DNA from: Oscillospiraceae bacterium
GTDB lineage: Bacteria > Bacillota > Clostridia > Oscillospirales > UBA929
NCBI GenBank assembly: GCA_009777255.1
Contig: WRMG01000004.1
Span: forward strand, 1-57,250
Length of the DNA stretch: 57,250 bases
Reading direction: 5' to 3'
Shown: piece after piece, positions 19,468 to 27,918 of the stretch
How the letters are laid out: every line of letters starts with the position of its first letter
Numbering within the stretch: position 1 is the first letter of the stretch
Position numbers and translations under genes: made by a program
The notes under the pieces: model-generated
What the model was told of the DNA's origin: nothing
What the model saw: only the letters and a program-made list of their open reading frames with translations
Databases searched by the model: none

Positions 19468-20091
19468 TTATTCGTTCTGGATGGGGAGGATTTCGGACGC
19501 CGACACCTCGAACGCGGTTTTTGTCGCGCCCGCGCCGTTTTCGAGCTTTGTGTACTCGCGGCTCTGAAGCCGGCCCTTTACCGCGACGCGGTCGCCGGTT
19601 TTCAGCTCGGCGCAGCCGCGGGCGTGGGTGCCCCACGCTATGCACGGCAGGTAGTCCGAGCGGCCGTGATAGCGCGATACCGCGATGAGCAGGTCGCAGA
19701 TTTCGCGGCCCAGCGGGGTTTTGCGGTATATGGGGTTTTTGCAGAGCGTTCCGGTCAGCTTCAGCGCGTTTATGTGGGGTTCGGCGGCGTCCGCCGTGAG
19801 AATCTCGCGCGCGAGGACGTATAGGACGAGCTTGCTGCCGACGCCGCTTTTGTTGTTAAATGACCGCAGGTGTCCGGCGACGCTGAGGGGTGAGCCGTCG
19901 AGGTCCGGTTCGAGCGCGGCGGTCAGCGCTTGCTGAGCCTGTATGTTTATTGTGTCCTCGGCGCCGGACAGGCGTTTTACGCCGAGCGCCAGCCGGTAAA
20001 ATTTTACGCCGTGGGATTCGTGGGAAAATACGGGGGGTCCGGTTGGGATCCCCGTCAGCTTTATCATATTGTCGTCCATCGTATACTCCAC
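19468..20091 (-). CDS. Tandem OB-fold single-stranded DNA-binding-like protein
   Basis: Second half ALKLTGTLCKNPIYRKTPLGREICDLLIAVSRYHGRSDYLPCIAWGTHARGCAELKTGDRVAVKGRLQSREY is SSB/PriB-like; first half has related OB pattern. Confidence 0.75.
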   Translation of the reverse strand: MEYTMDDNMIKLTGIPTGPPVFSHESHGVKFYRLALGVKRLSGAEDTINIQAQQALTAALEPDLDGSPLSVAGHLRSFNNKSGVGSKLVLYVLAREILTADAAEPHINALKLTGTLCKNPIYRKTPLGREICDLLIAVSRYHGRSDYLPCIAWGTHARGCAELKTGDRVAVKGRLQSREYTKLENGAGATKTAFEVSASEILPIQNE

Positions 20092-20130
20092 CTCATTTGT
20101 TGACTTGATGAAGTATATTAACTAAGCCTT

Positions 20131-20640
20131 CGGGTTAGAACAGTTACAAGTTAATAGTTACGAGTTACAAGAGGACGGGGGAGCGGTAGTTACAAGTTAC
20201 AAGATACAAGTTACAAGAGGATGACGGGGTACGGGGGACGGGATAAAGTTTGGGGGAAAACACCCGCCGACTGCGGTCGGCCACGGGACGCCGAGGGCGT
20301 CGTCCCCTACAGCCGAACCAGTTGCAAGTTACTAGTTACTAGTTACAAGATACAAGATACAAGTTACAAGTTACAAGAGGATGACGGGGTACGGGGGACG
20401 GGATAAAGTTCGGGGAAAAACACCCGCCGACTGCGGTCGGTCACGGGACGCCGAGGGCGTCGTCCCCTACAGCCGAACCAGTTGCAAGTTACTAGTTACT
20501 AGTTAATAGTTACAAGTTACAAGAGGACGGGGGACGGGGAGTTATAAGTTATAAGTTATAAGTTATAAGTTATAAGTTATAAGAGGATGGGGGCTTCGTT
20601 TCTTCTTGTAACTTGTAACTATTAACTAGTAACTATCAGC
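20131..20640. repeat. Composite repeat array: GTTACAA/GTTATAA heptamers plus a 125-nt direct duplication
   Basis: Copies 20221-20345 and 20381-20505 (160-nt offset, ~122/125 identical); six GTTATAA units at 20541-20582; inverted heptamers at 20600-20640. Confidence 0.9.
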
Positions 20641-21066
20641 TCGTTGACAGACGAGCATGGCTGTCGCGCCGGCTAGGGTTGAGTTTGAGAGCTGCGCGTC
20701 GGGGATGATCAGCTCCTGCTGCTCGATACGGCGGCCGTCGAGGCTGATTATCTCGCGCTGGAGGGCGAGGAAGAGCCTGTTTTCGTCGATGCTGGAGAGC
20801 GTTACGGTGTTTTTGCCGGACAGGCCGTAGGTGACGACGCGGCCCGCTTGCAGATAGCGGCAGTCGAGCTTTTTGTCGCCCGGCAGGACCGCTATGCGGC
20901 AGCGGCAGGGGTTAAGCGCGTCGGGCAGCGGGCCGTCGGAGACGCAGATGTCACATTCGGGAGGGCGCGGCATGTAGCCGCCCTCGGGGAAAAAGCGCAG
21001 AAGCGATTGCGTGAGCAGGCCCTTTGTCCCTTGCCAGACGCCGATTGTAATCAATGTAAAAACCAC
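20626..21066 (-). CDS. Hypothetical protein with N-terminal hydrophobic segment
   Basis: 146 aa ORF; coding-like codon use; no family recognised. Confidence 0.55.
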   Translation of the reverse strand: MVFTLITIGVWQGTKGLLTQSLLRFFPEGGYMPRPPECDICVSDGPLPDALNPCRCRIAVLPGDKKLDCRYLQAGRVVTYGLSGKNTVTLSSIDENRLFLALQREIISLDGRRIEQQELIIPDAQLSNSTLAGATAMLVCQRADSY

Positions 21067-21254
21067 CCTCTCCGTAAAATAAAAAAGCCAGACGAAATTT
21101 ATCGCCGGCTTTTAGTTTTGCGGAATCGCGGGGATTTATACATGGGAAAGGTTTATTATAAGTTATAGGATGGGTGTTGTTAAGGGTTGATGTCCGATGT
21201 TGATTAATGTAGAAAATGCTTATTAGCTTCATATTAGGCGTTACGACATCCAAC

Positions 21255-21332
21255 TACGCAAACGTTGGTTGAAATTCGCGGGCGATTAGAAATCGCCCCT
21301 ACAGTCCGTTCCGCACGCAAATATAAATTTTC
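21255..21332 (+). repeat. 78-bp dispersed repeat, copy 1
   Basis: TACGCAAACGTTGGTTGAAATTCGCGGGCGATTAGAAATCGCCCCTACAGTCCGTTCCGCACGCAAATATAAATTTTC; 77/78 match to 47716-47793. Confidence 0.9.
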
Positions 21333-21350
21333 TGTGGCGACGGGTTGGCG

Positions 21351-22607
21351 CTATTTGTTTCCTTTTATTTCGTCCCAGTATTTTTTTGCGGTCTGTTCGA
21401 CTTTGTTTGCGCCGAATTTGTAGTATTTGACATTTTTCAGCGCGTCGGGCAGATATTGCTGGCTGACGTAATTGTTCTCGAAGCTGTGCGCGTATTTGTA
21501 GCCCTCGCCGTGCCCGAGCTTTTCGGCGCCCTTATAGGCGCTGCTCCGCAGGTGCGACGGGACCTCGCCGCCTTTGCCAGCGTGGATGTCCGCCAGCGCG
21601 GCGCCGACCGCGCCCGACGCGGTGTTGGACTTAGGCGCGGTGGCGACGAGTATCACCGCCTGGGACAGCGGCATCATCGCCTCGGGCATACCGAGCTGGA
21701 CGGCGGCGTCAACGCACGCCTTGACGATTGTCACGCATTGGGGGTACGCAAGCCCCACGTCCTCGCTGACCGTGACCAGCAGGCGGCGGCACGCGGAAGC
21801 TATATCGCCGCCGGCCAGCAGCCGCGCCAGATAGTGGATGGCGGCGTCGGGGTCGGAGCCGCGCATGGATTTCTGGAACGCCGACATCACGTCGTAGTGG
21901 CTGTCGCCGTCGCGGTCGAAGCGCATGGCGGAGCGCTGGGTCACCTGCTTTGCGTCCTCCAGCGTAAACACCGCTATGCCGTCCTCGCGGGCGGCGGCGG
22001 CCTCCAGCAGCTCCAGCGCGGTCAGCGCTTTGCGGACGTCGCCGCCGCAGGATACGGCGATATGCTCCAGCACCTCGGGCGGGCAGTCAACCTCCGCGTC
22101 CAGCAGTGTGACGGCGCGCTTCAGCGCGATGATGACGTCCTTCGGCTCCAGCGGCTTGAACTCGAACACCGTCGCGCGGGAGAGGATGGCGTTGTATATG
22201 GCGAAGTAGGGGTTTTCGGTCGTCGAGGCGATGAGCGTTATCTTGCCGTTTTCCATGTACTCGAGCAGGGATTGCTGCTGTTTTTTGTTGAAATACTGGA
22301 TCTCGTCGAGATAGAGCAGGACGCCGTTGGGGGCGAGCATGGTGTCGAGGCTCTCTATTATCTCCTTGACGTCGGAGAGGCCGGAGGTTGTGGCGTTGAG
22401 CTTGCACAGCCTGCGGCCCGTTTCGCGCGCGAGAATGGATGACACCGTGGATTTGCCGGTGCCGGAGGGGCCGTAGAATATCAGGTTGGGCAAGAGCCCC
22501 GACTGAACGATGCGCCGCAGGACGCCCGTTTTGCCCAGGATATGCTCCTGACCGACGACGTCGTCAAGAGTTGAGGGGCGCAGTCTTTCGGCCAGCGGCT
22601 CACGCAT
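21351..22607 (-). CDS. rarA: Replication-associated recombination protein A (AAA+ ATPase)
   Basis: [25 protein letters not shown]...[17 protein letters not shown]...[17 protein letters not shown]. Confidence 0.95.
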   Translation of the reverse strand: MREPLAERLRPSTLDDVVGQEHILGKTGVLRRIVQSGLLPNLIFYGPSGTGKSTVSSILARETGRRLCKLNATTSGLSDVKEIIESLDTMLAPNGVLLYLDEIQYFNKKQQQSLLEYMENGKITLIASTTENPYFAIYNAILSRATVFEFKPLEPKDVIIALKRAVTLLDAEVDCPPEVLEHIAVSCGGDVRKALTALELLEAAAAREDGIAVFTLEDAKQVTQRSAMRFDRDGDSHYDVMSAFQKSMRGSDPDAAIHYLARLLAGGDIASACRRLLVTVSEDVGLAYPQCVTIVKACVDAAVQLGMPEAMMPLSQAVILVATAPKSNTASGAVGAALADIHAGKGGEVPSHLRSSAYKGAEKLGHGEGYKYAHSFENNYVSQQYLPDALKNVKYYKFGANKVEQTAKKYWDEIKGNK

Positions 22608-23844
22608 ACAGGGGGTACTTTTCGCACAGGGCCGCGACGCGCGCGCGTATATTCGCGCTTTGGCCGGCAAAGTCAGTGACCGCGAGGTAGATAAGCTCGG
22701 CGATCTCGGCCATGTCGGCTTCGGTGAGGCCGCGGGTGGTGACGGCGGGGGTGCCTATTCTGACGCCGCCGGTGATAAAGGGGCTGTATGTATCGCCGGG
22801 GAACGCGTTTTTGTTCAGCGTTATGCCGACGCTGTCGAGGTTTATCTGCAGGTCCTTGCCGGTTACGCTGAAGCTGCGCAGATCGACCAGCATGAGGTGG
22901 TTGTCGGTGCCGCCGGAGATGAGGTTGAAGCCCTTGGCGGTGAGCGCCGCGCTGAGCGCCTTGGCGTTTGCCAGCACGCGCTTTTGGTATTCGGCGAACT
23001 CGGGCTTCATCGCCTCGCCGAACGCCACGGCCTTTGCCGCGATGACGTGCATAAGCGGGCCGCCCTGTGTGCCCGGGAACACGGCTTTGTCTATGTCCTT
23101 CGCGTATGCGGATTTGCAGAGAATCAGGCCGCCGCGCGGACCGCGCAGCGTTTTGTGCGTGGTGGCCGTTACGACGTCGGCGTACTCCACGGGGTTGGGG
23201 TGCAGGCCGGCCGCGACAAGGCCCGCGAAATGCGCCATATCGACGAACAGCAGGGCGCCGGATTCCTTGGCGATCTCGGCGAAAGCCTTGAAGTCGATTA
23301 TGCGCGGGTAGGCCGAATAGCCCGCCAGTATCATGCGGGGCTTATGCCCGAGCGCCAGCCTGCGCACGTCGGCCATGTCTATGCGCTGGGTTTTTTCGTC
23401 CACGCCGTAGGGCACGATGTTGTAATATTTGCCGGAGATGTTGACGGGGCTGCCGTGCGAGAGGTGGCCGCCGTGCGAGAGGTTCATCGCCAGTATTGTA
23501 TCTCCGGGCTTGCAGAACGCGTAGTAAACGGCGTTGTTCGCGTTCGCGCCGCTGTGGGGCTGGACGTTGGCGTGTTCGGCGCCGAACAGCGCGCAGGCGC
23601 GTTCGCGGGCGGCGTCCTCCGCCTCGTCCACATATTCGCAGCCGCCGTAGTAGCGTTTGCCGGGCAGGCCCTCGGCGTATTTATTAGTCAGCACGGAGCC
23701 CATCGCCGCCATGACCGCGGGCGACGTAAAGTTTTCGGAGGCTATAAGCTCGAGCGAGCCGCGCTGGCGCTCGAACTCCCGCCTGATCATTTTGCCGACC
23801 TCGGGGTCGGCGGACATTATTAAGTCCATTATTTCACGCTGCAT
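22600..23844 (-). CDS. glyA: Serine hydroxymethyltransferase
   Basis: [63 protein letters not shown]. Confidence 0.99.
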   Translation of the reverse strand: MQREIMDLIMSADPEVGKMIRREFERQRGSLELIASENFTSPAVMAAMGSVLTNKYAEGLPGKRYYGGCEYVDEAEDAARERACALFGAEHANVQPHSGANANNAVYYAFCKPGDTILAMNLSHGGHLSHGSPVNISGKYYNIVPYGVDEKTQRIDMADVRRLALGHKPRMILAGYSAYPRIIDFKAFAEIAKESGALLFVDMAHFAGLVAAGLHPNPVEYADVVTATTHKTLRGPRGGLILCKSAYAKDIDKAVFPGTQGGPLMHVIAAKAVAFGEAMKPEFAEYQKRVLANAKALSAALTAKGFNLISGGTDNHLMLVDLRSFSVTGKDLQINLDSVGITLNKNAFPGDTYSPFITGGVRIGTPAVTTRGLTEADMAEIAELIYLAVTDFAGQSANIRARVAALCEKYPLYA

Positions 23845-25571
23845 TCAATTCCCTCTTTCCGTGTTCTGTTTCCATTGTCCGGCCCATTATGTCGTACAGC
23901 AGGCCGAAGCGGTCTACTATATCATTATAAACCTTTTTGTCGAGGAAATCAATACCGAGATCCAAAAAGGCGCCGTAGGCGGGCTTTGAGCCGCCCAGCG
24001 ACAGGAAGCTGAGATATTCCCGCGTTTTGCCGTTCAGGATGTTTTCGGCGAGGGTTTCGGCGGCGGCCGCGCTGAACGCGTAGTTCGCCACGTAAAAGTC
24101 GCGGTAAAGATGCGGCACCGCCGACCATGAGCCGCGCGCGTCGTCGGGGATGTCGGCATGGCCGCCGCGGAACGGCTCGCTTATAGAGAACCATAGCTCG
24201 TCGGCCTTGTCCGCGGTCAGCGCGCCGCCGTTTTGGATGTGGCTGTAGACGGCGCGCTCGAAGGCGAACAGCCGCGTCTGGTTGTAAAATGTGGAGCTTA
24301 TCAGCTCGGCGTAGACGGACGCGGCGGAGTGCAGCTCGGAGAAATCGCTGGCCTCCTTCAGCATATATTTGGCGAGGAGGATTTCGTTGGTGATCGCGGC
24401 GGTTTCGGCCGCCGTCAGCGAGGGGTCGCGGTGGCGCGGCTCCTGACCGGCGGAGAGGATGAAATGCACGGCGTGGCCCAGCTCGTGCGCCAGCGTGCTT
24501 ACGCTGTTAAACGAGCCGTCGAAGTTCATGTGGATATACGGGTCGATGCCGCTTCCGGGCGACACGCAGAACGCGCCGGACTGCTTGCCGGGCTTGGGGT
24601 GGACGTTTACGTGGCCGGAGTATAGAACGCGCTCGGCGGCGGAGATGTATTCGCGGCCCAGAGGCTTTAGCGCGGACAGCACCAGTTCGCGCGCCCCGTC
24701 ATAGCTGTAGCGGCCCTCCTCGGAGCCGGCGGCGGGCTCGACGTCGTATGGGGCGTAGCGCTCCACTCCCAGCCGCGCGGCCTGAAGCTCGCCGCCGCGA
24801 CGGTATATACTCAGAGTATTATATACGGCTTTTATTAATATATCGCCCGTGAGCGGCGGCATTTGATAACGGAGAGTAAATATCTGGTTCTCGTAGGTTG
24901 AGCGGGGGTCGCTGAGGCGGGCCTGACGCAGGCGTCCGCCCACATGGGCGTCCATCGCCGCCGAGAGCGTGTTGCGGTGTGTTCTGAGCGTGGAATAATA
25001 CGCCTCGTATACGGCCTTGCGGTAATCTCTGTCGGTGCCGGTCAGGGCGCGGGCAAGCTCGGAATAGTCGGCGCTTGACGGCGTGCCGTCGGGGCGGGTG
25101 ACGGGCTTTGCGTTGAAGTCGGCGTTGAGGACGATCGAGGCTATTTCCTGCGGGAATCTGAGCGCCGGCGCAAGCTCGCGCATGGCGCCGCCGTCGGGAA
25201 GCTCCACGCCCTTCAGTGCGGCCAGCTCCGTTCTAAGCGGCATAAGGGCGCGATCGACATATTCGGCGGCGGCGCGCATGGCGCTGAGTTGTTCGCTTGC
25301 GCGGCTGTCGAGCGTGTTGTCCGCGTAGGAGAGGTAGCTGTAGGCGTACAGCTTGTCCAGCTCGGCGTTGCAGCTTTCGAAGAGGTCCGCCGCGCTTTGC
25401 AGCACGGCGGGGTCGCCGAGTCTGCCGGCGTATGCGGCGGCCTGTTTTTCCAAGCCGTCGAAGCGCAGGGCGGACTCGAAATCCGCAGGGGTTGCGTAGA
25501 TGTCGGTGAGGGAGAAGGCGGCCGTCGCGGTGACGGCGGTGATAAACAGCGCGCAGATAAAAATTTTCATA
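23834..25571 (-). CDS. M3 family oligoendopeptidase (PepF-like) with N-terminal signal peptide
   Basis: HELGHAVHF zinc site; start at [20 protein letters not shown] preferred over the longer upstream ORF, which runs through a palindromic repeat. Confidence 0.88.
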
Positions 25572-25630
25572 TAGCCTCCGTTTGTTATATTATGGTTGTT
25601 GGCGCCGGACGACCGGAGCGGTGGGGGGGC

Positions 25631-25656
25631 GGCGCGATGAGGACATCGCGCCCTAC
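25631..25656. repeat. REP-like hairpin with CCCTAC tag
   Basis: GGCGCGATG-AGGA-CATCGCGCCCTAC; same sequence at 41236-41261. Confidence 0.85.
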
Positions 25657-25710
25657 GGGGGTGTTCCTGCGGGGCTGACGCATGAAAAAATAAAACGGCC
25701 TCGCGGGGAT

Positions 25711-25832
25711 AAAACACCCGGCCCTGCGGGGCCACCCTCTTTACAAAAGAGGGCAAAGATAGGCTTTTGCGCATCCAAATCCCTGCCCTCTTTCGGAAAA
25801 GAGGGTGCCGACCGCAGTCGGCGGGTGTTTTT
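25711..25832. repeat. REPIN/MITE-like inverted-repeat element
   Basis: AAAACACCCGGCCCTGCGGGGCCACCCTCTTTACAAAAGAGGGCAAAGA ... CCCTGCCCTCTTTCGGAAAAGAGGGTGCCGACCGCAGTCGGCGGGTGTTTTT. Confidence 0.85.
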
Positions 25833-25928
25833 CCTTGAGATTTATCTTTTCATGTGTCAGTCGTGGGGGCGTTCCTGCGGGGGATTGCGCGGCGGCGGCA
25901 CGACGTGATATAATATCAATATAGAGAG

Positions 25929-26558
25929 GTGTTTCAGGTGATAGAGGATATTATTAACAAACTTGCGGAGCTTTATCCCCGCGCGAGCTGCGCGCTGGAT
26001 TTCGACGCGGGCTATAAGCTGCTGTTTGCCACGCGGCTTGCCGCGCAGTGTACCGACGCGCGCGTTAACACGGTGACGCCCGTGCTGTTCGGGGAGTTTC
26101 CTACGCTGGAGGCGCTGGCGGCGGCCGGCATAGGGCGGCTGGAGGAGATTGTCCGTTCGTGCGGCTTTTACAGGCAGAAGGCGCATGACATCAAGGTGTG
26201 CGCGGAGCGGCTGATACTGGTACACGGCGGGCGCGTGCCGGATAACATGGACGAGCTGCTGAGGCTGCCGGGGGTGGGGCGCAAGACGGCGAATCTGATT
26301 CTCGGCGAGATATACGGCGCTCCGGCGATTATCGCCGACACGCATTGCATAAGGCTTTCGAACCGGCTGGGGCTGTGCGATACCAAGGACCCGTATAAGG
26401 TCGAGCTGGCGCTGAAGGCGGTTGTGCCGCCGGACAGGCAGGTCGGGTTCTGCCACGGGCTTGTGGCGCACGGGCGGGCCGTCTGCTTTGCCAGGAAGCC
26501 GAATTGCGAGGGGTGTGAGCTGGAGTGCCCGCAGAAATTGCTGTTGACTTTTGAGTAA
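25929..26558 (+). CDS. nth: Endonuclease III
   Basis: LLFATRLAAQCTDARVN...LPGVGRKTANLILGEIYGAPAIIADTHCIRLSNRLGL; Cys cluster C-x6-C-x2-C-x4-C-like near C-terminus. Confidence 0.95.
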   Translation: MFQVIEDIINKLAELYPRASCALDFDAGYKLLFATRLAAQCTDARVNTVTPVLFGEFPTLEALAAAGIGRLEEIVRSCGFYRQKAHDIKVCAERLILVHGGRVPDNMDELLRLPGVGRKTANLILGEIYGAPAIIADTHCIRLSNRLGLCDTKDPYKVELALKAVVPPDRQVGFCHGLVAHGRAVCFARKPNCEGCELECPQKLLLTFE

Positions 26559-26618
26559 TAGTCATATATACTTATAATAGGAAAGTAAGAATTTGTGACT
26601 TTAAGAGAGGGAGTCTTT

Positions 26619-26879
26619 ATGCTGGCGGAATTAAGGCAGAAATCGCAGATCACCATTCCGAAGAAAATTGTTTCAAAATTGGGGCTGAGCGAGGGCGATA
26701 AGCTGGAAATAGCGGAAGATAACGGCGTTATTACTATAATGCCGGTAACGGTGTATCCTAAAAAATATCTTGACGAGCTGAGAGGTGAGATAGAGACGGC
26801 AAAATCGAAGATAGCTTCGGGGGAAAAGCCTGTTTTTAGTAATATTGACTTGCTGTTTGCCGAGCTGGAGGGGAATTGA
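26619..26879 (+). CDS. AbrB/MazE-type antitoxin-like DNA-binding protein
   Basis: MLAELRQKSQITIPKKIVSKLGLSEGDKLEIAEDNGVITIMPV. Confidence 0.85.
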   Translation: MLAELRQKSQITIPKKIVSKLGLSEGDKLEIAEDNGVITIMPVTVYPKKYLDELRGEIETAKSKIASGEKPVFSNIDLLFAELEGN

Positions 26880-27145
26880 TGGCGTATCAGCTTACTTTTA
26901 CCGACCGGTTTCAAAAGCATTATAAGGCGTTGACCGATAATGAGAAAAAGCAAATAATGAAAAAACTCGGGTTGCTTGCCGAAAATCCCATGCACCCGTC
27001 ACTGCGGGCAAAACGGATTCAGGGAACGGCTGATCTTTTTGAGTGCAGTGTTAACATGAATATTCGCATTATTTGGTATTATGAAGGCGATAAAATTATT
27101 ATTCTTCTTGATGTGGGGCGCCACGATATACTGAAAAAGTATTGA
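26879..27145 (+). CDS. RelE/ParE superfamily toxin-like protein
   Basis: MAYQLTFTDRFQKHYKALTDNEKKQIMKKL..NPMHPSLRAKRIQG..LFECSVNMNIRIIWYYEGDKIIILLDVGRHDIL; overlaps antitoxin stop (TGATG). Confidence 0.85.
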   Translation: MAYQLTFTDRFQKHYKALTDNEKKQIMKKLGLLAENPMHPSLRAKRIQGTADLFECSVNMNIRIIWYYEGDKIIILLDVGRHDILKKY

Positions 27146-27177
27146 TTCGGCTTTGACGGAATGTGCTGTAAACATAA

Positions 27178-27213
27178 AAAGGCCGCCTCGGGCAATACTA
27201 GCCGCGAGGTGGT
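27178..27213 (+). terminator. Terminator after toxin-antitoxin pair
   Basis: GGCCGCCTCGGGCAATACTAGCCGCGAGGTGGTTTTTTT. Confidence 0.7.
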
Positions 27214-27219
27214 TTTTTT

Positions 27220-27864
27220 ATGCTCGCTATAATATATAAGACGTTTGTTATGTTCTCGCTGGTCGTGGTCGCCATGCGGCTGATGGGGAAGCGCCAGCTG
27301 GGGCAGCTTGAGACAAGCGAGCTGGTCGCAATGATAATGATGTCGGAGCTGGCCGCGCTGCCGATGACACAGGAGAGTATACCCCTGTATCATTCCATAG
27401 GCGCGATATTTGTTATACTGTTCATGGAGATAATTATGTCGGCGCTGGCGCTGAAGAGCGTTAAGCTGCGCGATCTGTTCGGCGGGAAGCCGAGCCTTAT
27501 TATTAATAACGGCATGATAATCAAGCAGGCGATGAAGCGCAACAGGCTGACCATTGACGAGCTGGTCGAGTCGCTGAGGCAGAAGGATATTACCGATATA
27601 AACAGTGTGAAGTTTGCCGTTTTGGAGCGCGGGGGGATGCTGTCGGTCGTGCAGCGGGAGGCGACGCTGCCTGTTATCATAATAAATGACGGGCGTGTCC
27701 TTAAAAACAACATAGCTTTTATGGGCGTTACCGAGGAGTATATCATGAATGAGCTGGCGAACAGGGGCATAAAGCGGGCGGAGGACGTCTTTCTGCTGAT
27801 GCTGGACGAACGGCATAGTTTTTATCTGTATACGCAACAGGACGTGACGACAGAGTACAGTTAA
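27220..27864 (+). CDS. DUF421 (YetF/YcaP-like) membrane protein
   Basis: MRLMGKRQLGQLETSELVAMIMMSELAALPM...SLIINNGMIIKQAMKRNRLTIDELVESLRQKDI. Confidence 0.93.
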   Translation: MLAIIYKTFVMFSLVVVAMRLMGKRQLGQLETSELVAMIMMSELAALPMTQESIPLYHSIGAIFVILFMEIIMSALALKSVKLRDLFGGKPSLIINNGMIIKQAMKRNRLTIDELVESLRQKDITDINSVKFAVLERGGMLSVVQREATLPVIIINDGRVLKNNIAFMGVTEEYIMNELANRGIKRAEDVFLLMLDERHSFYLYTQQDVTTEYS

Positions 27865-27918
27865 CAGTTAACAGTTAACAGATAACAACGGGGGGACGCG
27901 TACTTGATTGTTAATTGT

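Noticed and set aside
20131-20640. Possible CRISPR array
   Set aside because: Repeat units are 7-mers and a single 125-nt duplication; no regular 24-37 nt repeats with unique spacers and no cas genes.
21345-22442. 365-aa plus-strand ORF antisense to rarA
   Set aside because: GC-rich antisense shadow ORF; rarA on the minus strand is unmistakable.
22660-23823. 387-aa plus-strand ORF antisense to glyA
   Set aside because: Shadow ORF opposite a highly conserved glyA.
25574-25774. N-terminal extension of the pepF ORF (MRKSLSLPSFVKRVAPQGRV...)
   Set aside because: The extension is translated from the REPIN-like palindrome; a signal-peptide start at 25571 is far more plausible.
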